Source: Planctomycetaceae bacterium
GTDB taxonomy: Bacteria > Planctomycetota > Planctomycetia > Pirellulales > Pirellulaceae
Reading direction: 5' to 3'
NCBI GenBank assembly: GCA_024642205.1
Contig: JAHEBQ010000001.1
Location: 1-64,000 of the forward strand
Length of the DNA: 64,000 bases
The notes below the pieces were generated by a model, which was given only the letters and a program-made list of their open reading frames with translations, searched no databases and had not been told where the DNA came from. The position numbers and the translations under genes were made by a program. Of this stretch, positions 53,636 through 63,007 are shown in pieces; within the stretch, counting starts at the first letter, position 1, and each line of letters starts with the position of its first letter.

Positions 53636-54023
53636 GATACCCGGATCCGGGCGACAGCAGTTGACCCGCTTCGAGAGCCCGCCCGATTCACCCAGTTTTT
53701 GTTGGCAACCAAAACGTGCAGCAAGTCCCGCGAGTCTGCGACACCCACCGTCATTTTATTTGAGCTTAGTGTTCGGAGCGACAAGTCAAAAACGCCTGTT
53801 GGACTGACACTCAACCTGGCGGGGAACGCGGGAGGATGGCCATTCACTCCCTAAGTGGCCATTCACTCCGTGAATGAGCGCTGTTTCTCAGAGGGAAATA
53901 CCAGGTAGTTTTCTTCCTTCGAACCACCAATCGATCACGAAGCGGTGTCCGAATACAAAAGAATCACAAACAAGGCAAGATAAAACCAAGACTATTTTGT
54001 ACTGGTCGTCCCGTGTCGATAAG
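53636..54023 (+). repeat. Dispersed non-coding repeat, copy B
   Basis: The second copy of the roughly 380-base element seen at 42767-43143, same orientation, diverged but alignable from end to end. Inside, the segment GGCCATTCACTCC is duplicated in tandem (about 53837-53849 and 53858-53870) where copy A has one unit. The surrounding 53324-54227 interval has no recognisable gene. Confidence 0.75.
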
Positions 54024-54227
54024 AAAAGGTTTACGAAATGGGTTCATTGCCGTCGCCCCAACGTGGCGAAAACAAGTGTCATTCGGCTAACGCCTATAGC
54101 TCAGGTCTTGAAATACCTTCGAATAATTTTGGGCCGCCTGAGTCCCATCCATTACGACGACGAATGTACAATTGCAATATCCAAGCAGGGTGTTGTCCTC
54201 CATGGGCAGGGCATCAGGTATCGGCTT

Positions 54228-54362
54228 ATGAAATGGATTTGGATCTCAATACCTGTCGCCGTTTTTGTTGTTGTGGCATTCATCTCTGGTGCAGGTGCCA
54301 GGAACGGTGCCCACAATTCGCTCGTGAGAATCGATAATATCCCCTCGGCTGGCGTTAACTAA
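54228..54362 (+). CDS. Possible small single-span membrane peptide
   Basis: A 44-residue frame: MKWIWISIPVAVFVVVAFIS is a good transmembrane or signal segment, followed by a short polar tail (GAGARNGAHN...). It stops 46 bases before the HEAT-sulfatase start. No family recognised and no clear ribosome site; the call is weak. Confidence 0.3.
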   Translation: MKWIWISIPVAVFVVVAFISGAGARNGAHNSLVRIDNIPSAGVN

Positions 54363-54408
54363 TGGAATTCATCACAACTCGGCAAATGTGCGTCGAGGAG
54401 AAACCTGA

Positions 54409-56271
54409 ATGAGGCGAACCAACGAGTCCTTGGCCGTCATATTTGCGTTTTTCGCGATTGCGAACGTGGCATTCGCCGACCTTCCAAATATTCTTTGGAT
54501 CACGGCCGAAGACATGAGCGCGACGCTCGAATGCTATGGTGATCGGTTCGCCACCACTCCCAACCTCGACCGCCTTGCCAGGCAAAGTTGCCGGTACACT
54601 CATGCGTTTGCGACCTCACCGGTCTGTTCGCCCTCCCGGGCCTGCTTGATCAATGGATGCATCGCGACCGCGCAGGGCACTCACTCGATGCGTTCGCTGT
54701 TTCCGCTCCCGGACCCGATGCAGGGGTTTCCAACCATCCTTCGCAAATTTGGTTACTACACAACCAACAACGTCAAAACCGATTACAACTCGGCAGCCGA
54801 ATCCGCGATCATCACCTCCTCGTGGGACGATTGCAGCGACCAGGCTCATTGGCGAAACCGCAAACCAGGCCAACCGTTTTTCTGCGTTTTCAACTTGATG
54901 ACGTCGCACCAGTCGCGGACGATGGTCTGGCCGTATGAACAATTCAAGAGCGAAGTGCAAAGCCAGTTGGAGCCAAACCAGATTCATGATCCCGCTGCCG
55001 TTCCACTTCCTCCCTACTATCCCGACACGCCTCTGGTGCGAAAAACGGTCGCCAGGTACTACGATTGTATCACCGTTATGGACCAGCAAGTTGGTGCGAT
55101 CCTGGATCAATTGGAGGCCGATGGCCTGGCGGAAAATACCATCGTATTCTTCTATTCCGATCACGGAAGCGGAATGCCGCGACACAAGCGAACCCTGTTT
55201 GACTCAGGAATGCATGTGCCCATGCTCGTTCGGTTTCCCACCAGACATCAACCGCTCGCGCCCACGACGCCGGGAAAAAAAGTTGATGACCTTGTCTGTT
55301 TCGAAGATTTTGCTCCGACCGTCCTCACGCTGGCAGGACTTGCGGATCAGGTCCCGGATTTCATGCGCGGGAAGGCGTTTTTGCCGTCCAGTAAGCGTCG
55401 ATATGCCTTCGGCCACCGTGATCGTGTTGACGAAATGATGGACATGGCGAGAAGCGTCCGCTCAAAGGACTTTCTCTACATCCGCAACTTCATGCCGCAC
55501 CTCGGCTACAACCAGCCGTCGGCGTGGATTGACCAAGGGGAAATTCGAAACGACTTTTATGCCCTGGCGACTTCCGGGTTGGCCAGCGCGGCTCAGTCTC
55601 AATACCTCAATCCGACTCGTCCCCGTGAAGAACTCTACGATTGCAATGCCGATCCGTTCAACCTCGTCAACCTGGCCGACTCGATCGATCACGCTCAGAG
55701 CCTGCAGCAAATGAGAAAGGCTTTAAGCGACGAGATGTTGAGTTCGAGAGACCTGGGCCTCGTCCCGGAAATCGAATTGTGGCGCCAAATCAAGGGTACG
55801 ACTCCCTACCAGTGGGCCCGAACGGATGCCTTCGACCCCGCAGCGATCCTGGAGGTGGCTGAATCCGCAGGCTCGAATGATTTTCAGGCGATTGGCCAGT
55901 GGTTGGATAGCGGCAACGTGTCGGTTCGTTACTGGGCAGCGGTCTGTTGTTCAGCGGCCGACCGACTTCCCAGGAACCTGCAGATGCAATTGGAGAGCAT
56001 GTTGCAGGATGCATCGATCGCCGTTCGCATCGAGTCGGCAAATGCTCTGGCGCGGCACACCAAAAACGGACGAGCCCTCGAAGCACTGACCCGTCTTTTT
56101 GACAGCCAGGACGAAACCGTCGTACTGCACGCCGCACGTGCGATCGAGCTACTCGGCGATCCATCAACCAAGCCCGCCGTCCAGCGACTGGCTGACCGAT
56201 ACAAGGACAAACCAGGCGACATGGCATGGTTCATCCGCTTCACTACTTCTGGATACCTGAACCGGCATTGA
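54409..56271 (+). CDS. Secreted sulfatase with C-terminal HEAT-like repeats
   Basis: A 620-residue protein. The signal peptide (about 1-23) ends NVAFA-D. LPNILWITAEDMSATLECYG and SPVCSPSRACLINGCIATAQ contain the metal site and formylglycine Cys73; FFYSDHGSGMPRHKRTLFDS, HVPMLVRFP and DFAPTVLTLAGL complete the sulfatase (heparan N-sulfatase/SGSH-like pattern). Residues about 485-615 are HEAT-like helical repeats (VRYWAAVCCSAA, VRIESANALARHT, VVLHAARAIELLGDPS) that may bind a partner or the substrate chain. Downstream is the esterase-sulfatase fusion. Confidence 0.92.
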   Translation: MRRTNESLAVIFAFFAIANVAFADLPNILWITAEDMSATLECYGDRFATTPNLDRLARQSCRYTHAFATSPVCSPSRACLINGCIATAQGTHSMRSLFPLPDPMQGFPTILRKFGYYTTNNVKTDYNSAAESAIITSSWDDCSDQAHWRNRKPGQPFFCVFNLMTSHQSRTMVWPYEQFKSEVQSQLEPNQIHDPAAVPLPPYYPDTPLVRKTVARYYDCITVMDQQVGAILDQLEADGLAENTIVFFYSDHGSGMPRHKRTLFDSGMHVPMLVRFPTRHQPLAPTTPGKKVDDLVCFEDFAPTVLTLAGLADQVPDFMRGKAFLPSSKRRYAFGHRDRVDEMMDMARSVRSKDFLYIRNFMPHLGYNQPSAWIDQGEIRNDFYALATSGLASAAQSQYLNPTRPREELYDCNADPFNLVNLADSIDHAQSLQQMRKALSDEMLSSRDLGLVPEIELWRQIKGTTPYQWARTDAFDPAAILEVAESAGSNDFQAIGQWLDSGNVSVRYWAAVCCSAADRLPRNLQMQLESMLQDASIAVRIESANALARHTKNGRALEALTRLFDSQDETVVLHAARAIELLGDPSTKPAVQRLADRYKDKPGDMAWFIRFTTSGYLNRH

Positions 56272-56337
56272 GCTTTGTTATATTAAATGGTGTTCTCAAA
56301 AAACGAGTGCCCTCAATTGAATTTGGATTTACCAGTC

Positions 56338-58692
56338 ATGTTTCGATTCCTATTCATTTCCATTGCGGCACCGTTGTTGATCGCCGCTCCGGCTTTGGCA
56401 GATCATTACCGCGTTTACCTGATCGGCGGTCAATCGAATGCGAATGGTCGCGGAGATGCCTCTCAATTGACCGAGCCACTTGCTTCCCCTCAAAAGAATG
56501 TCCGTTTCTACTGGCATCGAACTCAAGCAACCGACAACGTGGGCCATCTGGTTGAGGACCAGTGGATTGACCTGGCACCCGGATCCGGGCATGGAAAAAC
56601 CAAACCGGTCTATCCGAGGGAGTTCGGCCTGGAAGTCTCACTCGGGAGTGAACTGGCAAAGGCCTATCCAGACGAAAAAGTTGCGATCATCAAGTATTCC
56701 CACGGCGGAAGCAATCTGCACACGCAGTGGGCCGAGGATGGGCAAAAATATGAGACGTTTGTATCGACAGCAAGAGCCGCGTTGGCTGCGCTAGCAAAAT
56801 CTGGCCACACGTTTGAGCTGCAGGGAATGATTTGGCAACAAGGCGAAGCGGATGCCGGATCACCCAGACATGCGAATCATTACCAAGCCAACTTGAGCAG
56901 CCTCATATCACGAGTCCGAAAGGATTTGGGCGATGGCAAACCGTTGCCGTTCAGCATCGGCGGACTGTCGGACAGTCAGAACAGCTCCATCAAAACTCGC
57001 GGCACAAGCTGGTATGTCGTGCGGCACGCGCAGGAGTCCCTGGCAAGAAATGTCGACTCGGTGGGATTTGTCAATACGGATGGCTATTCGACGCGAGTCG
57101 GTGAGGCCATCCATTTCAATCACGAGGCCCAAATTGCGCTCGGAAAAGCTCATGCCGCCGAAATGATCCGAATTGCCGGGAGCGCAGCTCCGATGTTGGC
57201 CAAGAACCCGAATATCATCTACATCATGGCAGACGACCAGGGATTTGGTGACGTTTCGGCACTGAACCCGCAATCGAAAATCCCCACGCCGAATATTGAC
57301 CGGATCGCCAGGGAGGGAATGATCTTTTCTGACGGCCATACGTCTTCTTCCGTATGCACACCGACTCGATATTCCGTCTTGACAGGCAGGTATCATTGGC
57401 GAACTCATCTTCAAAAAGGTGTCCTGGGCGGATTCTCCCAACCGCTGATCTCGCCGGGGCGTTTGACAGTCGCGTCGCTACTCAAACAACACGGCTACTC
57501 GACTGCCTGTATCGGAAAATGGCATCTCGGCTGGGACTGGCCGCTGAAAGAAGGCGGGGCGGCAAACGACAAGGGTGATTTTGCAGGTGGATTCAAGGAC
57601 GGCTGGAAAGTCGACTATACGGGCGAGATCAAGAATGGGCCTTGCGACCTGGGTTTCGATTGTTTTTTTGGTATCAGTGCGTCGCTGGACATGCCCCCCT
57701 ATGTTTTCGTTCGGGACCGAACTCCGACCGAACCAGCGACCATTGAAAAAGCCTTTAACCGCAAAGGGCCCGCGGCAGCCAGTTTCGAAGCGGTCGACGT
57801 GTTACCGGCGATTACGAAAGAAGCGATTCGATTTATCAATGATCATTCCCAATCGGAAAACCCGTTCTTTCTCTATTTCCCTCTGAATGCCCCCCATACG
57901 CCAATCGTTCCAGGCGGCCCATGGAAAGGACAAAGTGGAATCAACAAGTACGCGGATTTTACCATGCAGGTCGATTGGACCGTCGGGCAGATCCTCAAAG
58001 CGGTCGACGACAACCGAATCGCCGATAACACATTAGTCATTTTTACCACCGACAACGGATGCTCGCCGGCCGCCAACATTCGGGAACTCGAAGCCGCTGG
58101 CCACGACCAGAACTACATCTACCGTGGCCACAAGGCTGATATCTTCGAAGGGGGGCATCGGGTTCCCTTCATCGTTCGCTGGCCTGGAAAGGTCAAGGCC
58201 GGTTCCCGAACCAGTCAACTGGTAGGGCAAATTGACTTGTTGGCAACTGCTGCCGAAATCGTTGGCGGCAAGGTCGGCCAGGACGCCGGTGAAGACAGCG
58301 TGTCCTTCCTTCCGGTATTGCTGGGACAGGCGAGCCAACCCATCCGAACGTCGATCGTTTCGCAGTCTATTGGTGGGCAATTTGCGATTCGCGATGGCGA
58401 TTGGAAACTTTGCCTTTGTCCCGGTTCCGGAGGATGGAGCGAACCGCGACCCGGACGTTCGGATCTTTCTCAACTCCCGCCAGTTCAACTGTACAACCTG
58501 GCCGACGATCCCGGCGAAACGAACAACTTGCAGGCGGAGCATCTGGATCGAGTCGAAAAAATGAAGAACATGCTGGCCCAGATCATCAACAATGGTCGAT
58601 CGACACCCGGTCCCAGGCTGCAAAATGATACGGAAATCGTCATGATCAAACCTGTTGCGAAAACTCAACCTAAAAAACAGTTAAAGAAATAG
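56338..58692 (+). CDS. Fusion of sialate O-acetylesterase-like (SASA) and arylsulfatase domains
   Basis: A 784-residue exported protein. Signal peptide about 1-21 (MFRFLFISIAAPLLIAAPAL). Residues 22-280 form a SASA/SGNH-type carbohydrate esterase: VYLIGGQSNANGRGD (block I, Ser in GQSN), IIKYSHGGSNLH, MIWQQGEADAG, and HFNHEAQIALGKAHA near the end. Residues about 290-775 form a sulfatase: NIIYIMADDQGFGD, SSVCTPTRYSVLTGRYHW with Cys340, IGKWHLGWDWP, FTTDNGCSP and GHKADIFEGGHRVPFIVRWP. A single protein would remove acetyl and sulfate esters from the same glycan. The ATG at 56338 starts the signal; the frame is open to 56287. The sulfatase half is a close relative of the one at 40 kb. Confidence 0.93.
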   Translation: MFRFLFISIAAPLLIAAPALADHYRVYLIGGQSNANGRGDASQLTEPLASPQKNVRFYWHRTQATDNVGHLVEDQWIDLAPGSGHGKTKPVYPREFGLEVSLGSELAKAYPDEKVAIIKYSHGGSNLHTQWAEDGQKYETFVSTARAALAALAKSGHTFELQGMIWQQGEADAGSPRHANHYQANLSSLISRVRKDLGDGKPLPFSIGGLSDSQNSSIKTRGTSWYVVRHAQESLARNVDSVGFVNTDGYSTRVGEAIHFNHEAQIALGKAHAAEMIRIAGSAAPMLAKNPNIIYIMADDQGFGDVSALNPQSKIPTPNIDRIAREGMIFSDGHTSSSVCTPTRYSVLTGRYHWRTHLQKGVLGGFSQPLISPGRLTVASLLKQHGYSTACIGKWHLGWDWPLKEGGAANDKGDFAGGFKDGWKVDYTGEIKNGPCDLGFDCFFGISASLDMPPYVFVRDRTPTEPATIEKAFNRKGPAAASFEAVDVLPAITKEAIRFINDHSQSENPFFLYFPLNAPHTPIVPGGPWKGQSGINKYADFTMQVDWTVGQILKAVDDNRIADNTLVIFTTDNGCSPAANIRELEAAGHDQNYIYRGHKADIFEGGHRVPFIVRWPGKVKAGSRTSQLVGQIDLLATAAEIVGGKVGQDAGEDSVSFLPVLLGQASQPIRTSIVSQSIGGQFAIRDGDWKLCLCPGSGGWSEPRPGRSDLSQLPPVQLYNLADDPGETNNLQAEHLDRVEKMKNMLAQIINNGRSTPGPRLQNDTEIVMIKPVAKTQPKKQLKK

Positions 58693-58949
58693 CAGATTCA
58701 GTCTCGGCGTGATGACATGGGATGGTCAAGACTTCGGTACAATTCAGAAAACGTCGGAAGTGTGCAAATGTTTATTCTCCGCTGATGAACTCGGATCAAA
58801 CTGAGATATTCCGTCGAGTGTGTCATTTGCGTTGATCCGCGTTGATAAGCGCCATCTATTTAATCGCTACTCATTGATGTGTCTACGAAGGATCCAACAG
58901 GAAGCCGATATTTGCCATTCCCATCAACCCCGACACCTTAATTTCAACC

Positions 58950-60206
58950 ATGAAACGATATTTCCTGATTTCAATTTTCATTTTCTCGGCATACCTATCT
59001 GCCGTTGCCGATGACTGGCCTCAGTGGCGTGGTCCCGCCGGAACCAGTGTTGCCGGAGCAGGGGACTTTCCGACAGAGTTTTCCGATACCGAAAACGTTC
59101 TCTGGAAGGCGAAGCTTCCAGGCCCCGGCAGCAGCACCCCGATCGTCTGGGAAAATCAGATCTTTGTGACCAGCGGAAACGACGGCCAGGACTCCGTTCA
59201 GTCATATGACTGGTTCGGGAAACTGCTCTGGGAAAAAACCCTTGGGCCCGAACGTCCGGGAAAGCATAAAAACGGCAGCGGATCGAATTCTTCCCCAATC
59301 ACTGACGGCAAAAATGTTTACGTGTATTTCAAGAGCGGGACCGTTGCTTCGCTGACGCTGGGGGGAAAATTGAACTGGAAAATCAACCTTCAGAATCAAT
59401 ATGGCGAAGACACACTGTGGTGGGACCTCGGAACCTCGCCTGTTTTCGCGGGTGGGAACATCGTTATCGCCGTGATGCAGGAAGGCGAGTCTTACGTTGT
59501 CGCGATCAAACCTGATGACGGCAGCGTGGTCTGGAAAGTGGATCGTACGTTTCCGGTCCAGAAAGAATCGGGTCAGGCGTACACAACGCCGTTGGTGTTG
59601 GAAATCGACGGCAAGCAAACAATCGTGATTTGGGGCGCCGATCGGCTGACCGGACACGATCCCAAGGATGGGGAAACGCTATGGACCTGCGAAGGCTTCA
59701 ACCCGAAAGATCAACCGATGTGGCGAGTCATTGCATCACCTGGGGTCACCGAGGGAATTGCAGTCATACCATTCGGGCGCGCCAAGTATTGTGCCGGCGT
59801 AAAACTCGGCGGTACAGGTAATATCACCGCGGGTGGACGTCTTTGGGAGCGAGACGACCTCGGGGCTGATTGTCCCACTCCCGTTGGTCGCGATGGCAAA
59901 GTGTTCGTTCTGTCAGATCGTGGCCAAATCAACTGCATCGACGCGAAAACCGGCCAGGACATCTGGGTGGATGCGATCCCAAGGGCGGCCGCGAAGTATT
60001 ATTCGTCACCGATTCTGGCGGGAAACCTCCTCTACTGTGCCCGCGAAGATGGCATACTGAGCGTCGTCAAAGTAGGCGACGACGGAATGGAAGTTGTCGC
60101 GCAGAACAAAATGGGCGAGCCGCTGGCAGCCGTTCCCGTTCCCGTCAATGACAAACTCCTGGTCCGAGGTCGGGAGCACCTGTTTTGCATCCAGGCAAAG
60201 CAGTAA
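58950..60206 (+). CDS. Secreted PQQ-like beta-propeller protein
   Basis: A 418-residue protein with a signal peptide (about 1-20, ending SAVA-DD). DDWPQWRGPAGTSVAGAGDF is the hallmark of planctomycete PQQ-binding-like beta-propeller proteins. Repeated blades such as VLWKAKLPGPGSSTPIVWEN, GKLNWKINLQNQYGEDT, GSVVWKVDRTFPV and GETLWTCEGFNP follow. These BamB-like exported propellers have unknown substrates. It may be co-oriented with the oxidoreductase that follows after 180 bases. Confidence 0.88.
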   Translation: MKRYFLISIFIFSAYLSAVADDWPQWRGPAGTSVAGAGDFPTEFSDTENVLWKAKLPGPGSSTPIVWENQIFVTSGNDGQDSVQSYDWFGKLLWEKTLGPERPGKHKNGSGSNSSPITDGKNVYVYFKSGTVASLTLGGKLNWKINLQNQYGEDTLWWDLGTSPVFAGGNIVIAVMQEGESYVVAIKPDDGSVVWKVDRTFPVQKESGQAYTTPLVLEIDGKQTIVIWGADRLTGHDPKDGETLWTCEGFNPKDQPMWRVIASPGVTEGIAVIPFGRAKYCAGVKLGGTGNITAGGRLWERDDLGADCPTPVGRDGKVFVLSDRGQINCIDAKTGQDIWVDAIPRAAAKYYSSPILAGNLLYCAREDGILSVVKVGDDGMEVVAQNKMGEPLAAVPVPVNDKLLVRGREHLFCIQAKQ

Positions 60207-60386
60207 ATCCAAAATCAATCCCGCCGGGTTCCAAATCTCGCGGAAATTTCATGAAATGCAGGTTGGGCGGGATTTGCTGTTCGACTTGCGTTAAGATAAA
60301 CCGCGAAGACTTGCAGTGGGAAATCCGGATTTGCCGACGTCCCACTGAAAAATAATCGACACAATACCACAACCGGGAGCCAAATC

Positions 60387-61895
60387 ATGCCAAAAATTAC
60401 TCGTCGTACTTTTGTCGGGCAGTCGCTCGCGGCAGCCGGTGCCGTGACCCTTGTCTCGGGAGCAGCCAGAAGCATTGCGGCGAACGACAAGATTGGCATC
60501 GCCGTTGTCGGAGCCGGCGGGCGCGGCGGCAGCCACATCGGAGCCTGGCTCAAGGACTCGCGGACCGAAATCATGTACGTCGTTGACGTGGACGAAGCAG
60601 CCGGCAACAAGCGATGTGATGCAATTGCCGAAGAGCAGGCCAATCGTCCAACGTTCGTGACCGACATGCGGAGGGCATTCGACGACAAATCGGTGAACGC
60701 CATCAGTACCGCAACACCCAACCACTGGCACGCCTTGTGCGGAGTATGGGCCATGCAAGCGGGTAAGGATGCCTACATTGAAAAACCAATCTGCCACGAG
60801 ATCGCCGAAGGAAGCGCCCTGGTTGCGGCGGCAAAAAAATACAAGCGAGTCTGCCAGACGGGCACGCAGTGCCGCAGTAATCCGGCGATTCAGAATGCGG
60901 TCAAATTCATGGCCGAGGGCGGCATTGGAGATGTCAAATTTGCGAGGGGACTTTGCTACAAACGTCGTAAATCGATCGGCAGTCTGGGTGACTACCCGGT
61001 TCCCGCCGGTGTGGACTTCAACCTGTGGAGCGGACCAGCCCCCTACAGCCAACCAAGACTGACCCGTGAACGATTTCATTACGACTGGCATTGGCAACGA
61101 CTCTATGGCAATGGCGACTCGGGCAACCAGGGACCACACCAAACCGACATTTCCCGATGGGGATTGGGAATTGACACGCATCCGGTCAGCGTGATCAGCT
61201 ACGGTGGCCGGCTTGGCTACCAGGCAGAACGCAAAGACCCGACCTACGTCGACGCCGGCGATACAGCCAATACGCAGGTCTCGATCTATGACTATGGCGA
61301 CAAGTGTATCGTGTTTGAAACCCGGGGCCTGGAAATCAAGCCATCCGCCGACGAGGAATTGAACCGATTGTTTGGAAGTACCAAGGGGAACAAGGTCGGA
61401 GTCGTATTTTATGGTTCAGATGGCTATCTTGTGCAGAAAACCTATACCAACTGCGTCGCATTTGACAAGGACTTCAATGAGATCAAAACGTTTGAAGGAG
61501 GCGGTAACCACTTTGGCAACTTCCTGGACGTTTGCGAAAGCCGCAACATGGATGACCTGAACGCAGATTCGCGGGTCGGCCATTTGTCTGCCGGGTTAAG
61601 TCACCTGGGCAACATTTCGTATTATCTCGGTGAAAACAACAAAGTATCACGCGAGGAAGCGGCAAACACGCTGGCGGGCATCAAGAGCCTTGACAACAAC
61701 AAGGAGTCTCTCGACCGAACCCTGCAACATCTTCGGGACAACGACGTCGATTTGGCAACCTACCCGATTTCCATGGGACCGCTTTTGAAATTCGATCCGG
61801 ACAAGGAAGTTTTTCCCGAGTCGCCCGAAGCGACTGCCATGGTGACCCGCGAGTATCGCGAAGGATTCGTTTGTCCGAAAGCGGCAGACGTATAA
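60387..61895 (+). CDS. Tat-exported Gfo/Idh/MocA family oxidoreductase
   Basis: A 502-residue protein. The twin-arginine signal TRRTFVGQSLAAAGAVTLVS is followed by IGIAVVGAGGRGGSHIGAWL (NAD(P)-binding Rossmann). VDVDEAAG, STATPNHWHALCGVWAMQAG and the EKPICHEIAEG motif near residue 131 are family hallmarks, followed by QTGTQCRSNP and NQGPHQTDISRWGL. It oxidises or epimerises a sugar or inositol, here outside the cytoplasm. Planctomycetes carry many such secreted copies. Likely part of the same catabolic set as the TIM-barrel gene downstream. Confidence 0.93.
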   Translation: MPKITRRTFVGQSLAAAGAVTLVSGAARSIAANDKIGIAVVGAGGRGGSHIGAWLKDSRTEIMYVVDVDEAAGNKRCDAIAEEQANRPTFVTDMRRAFDDKSVNAISTATPNHWHALCGVWAMQAGKDAYIEKPICHEIAEGSALVAAAKKYKRVCQTGTQCRSNPAIQNAVKFMAEGGIGDVKFARGLCYKRRKSIGSLGDYPVPAGVDFNLWSGPAPYSQPRLTRERFHYDWHWQRLYGNGDSGNQGPHQTDISRWGLGIDTHPVSVISYGGRLGYQAERKDPTYVDAGDTANTQVSIYDYGDKCIVFETRGLEIKPSADEELNRLFGSTKGNKVGVVFYGSDGYLVQKTYTNCVAFDKDFNEIKTFEGGGNHFGNFLDVCESRNMDDLNADSRVGHLSAGLSHLGNISYYLGENNKVSREEAANTLAGIKSLDNNKESLDRTLQHLRDNDVDLATYPISMGPLLKFDPDKEVFPESPEATAMVTREYREGFVCPKAADV

Positions 61896-62080
61896 CCCCC
61901 AAACCGGTCATGAAGTGAACCAGCCGTTTAATTTTCGACACGATCGGTTCGCTGGCCTTCAAGTTTGGTCGGTTGATTGTTTGGGAGATTGATCCGGCAC
62001 TGCGGATCAGCCTCCTTGCCTTTGCGCTGCTCGATCCGCTTCCATAAATCACCGCGACATTTACGGACCGAATACAAATT

Positions 62081-62959
62081 ATGAAAAACATCACGCGACG
62101 TTCATTTCTCCATCGTTCCGCGTTTGGCGCGTCGATCGCTCTCTCCTCTGGCCCACTTGCTTCGAGCGCGAGCGTCTCTCCGAAACCAGTCGGGATGCGA
62201 TTCGGCCTGGTCACCTACCAATGGGGCAAGGACATGGACTTGCCGACCCTGATCGAAGCCTGTGAGAAATCCGGCCTCGCTGGTATCGAAACACGCACCG
62301 AGCACAAACATGGTGTTGAGCCGAGCCTGTCCAAAATCGAGCGTCAAGAAGTCAAACAGCGCTTCGCCGACAGCCCGGTGACTTTGGTCGGATACGGTTC
62401 GAACGCCCAGTTTCATGAAGCCGACCCGGCGAAAGTGGCGGCCAACATTGAGTTGACCAAGAAATACATAAACTTGATGCACGACTGTGGTGGAACCGGT
62501 GTGAAGGTCAAACCAAATGGTTTTCCGAAAGACGTGTCTCGCGAAAAAACCATCGAGCAAATCGGCCAATCCCTGAATGAGGTCGCGAAGTACGGAGAAC
62601 AATACGGTCAGCAGATTCGCGTCGAGGTCCACGGCAAAGAGACGCAGAACCTCGAGGTCATGAAAGCCATTTTCGACGTTGCCGATCACAAAAACGCGAC
62701 GGTCTGCTGGAACTCCAACGATGACGACCTGGCAGGCGAAGGTCTGGAACACAATTTCAATCTCGTCAAAGACCGTTTCGGGGCGACCGTACACGTCAGG
62801 GAGTTGAACATTGGAAATTATCCCTACCAGAAATTGATGAAACTGTTTACCAAGATGGACTACGAAGGCTGGATTCTCCTCGAAGCCCGGACCGATCCAA
62901 AAAACAAGATCGCTGCACTGATCGAGCAGCGGAAGGTGTTTGAAGCGTTGACAAAATAA
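62081..62959 (+). CDS. Tat-exported sugar phosphate isomerase/epimerase (xylose isomerase-like TIM barrel)
   Basis: A 292-residue protein. The twin-arginine signal NITRRSFLHRSAFGASIALS is followed by an AP-endonuclease/xylose-isomerase-like barrel: FGLVTYQWGKDMDLPTLIEA, GLAGIETRTEHKHGVEPSLS, GTGVKVKPNGFP, IRVEVHGKETQN, NATVCWNSNDDDLAGEGLEH and GWILLEARTDPKN. Glu in VEVHG and Asp/His residues at strand ends could bind a metal. Paired with the secreted oxidoreductase upstream, a common planctomycete arrangement. Reaction unknown. Confidence 0.9.
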   Translation: MKNITRRSFLHRSAFGASIALSSGPLASSASVSPKPVGMRFGLVTYQWGKDMDLPTLIEACEKSGLAGIETRTEHKHGVEPSLSKIERQEVKQRFADSPVTLVGYGSNAQFHEADPAKVAANIELTKKYINLMHDCGGTGVKVKPNGFPKDVSREKTIEQIGQSLNEVAKYGEQYGQQIRVEVHGKETQNLEVMKAIFDVADHKNATVCWNSNDDDLAGEGLEHNFNLVKDRFGATVHVRELNIGNYPYQKLMKLFTKMDYEGWILLEARTDPKNKIAALIEQRKVFEALTK

Positions 62960-63007
62960 GGCCACCCGTTGGGTAAACCGGGTCAGAAACCCTTGCGAAC
63001 TCTATCC

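Noticed and set aside
53324..54408. CRISPR array or tandem repeat in the long gene-free stretch
   Set aside because: Only one tandem duplication of 13 bases and one inverted repeat are present; there is no regular repeat-spacer pattern.
60291..61181. Minus-strand frame of 296 codons opposite the Gfo/Idh/MocA gene
   Set aside because: Antisense shadow of a strongly conserved gene.
62102..62965. Minus-strand frame of 287 codons opposite the TIM-barrel epimerase
   Set aside because: Antisense shadow; the plus strand carries a Tat signal and conserved barrel motifs.
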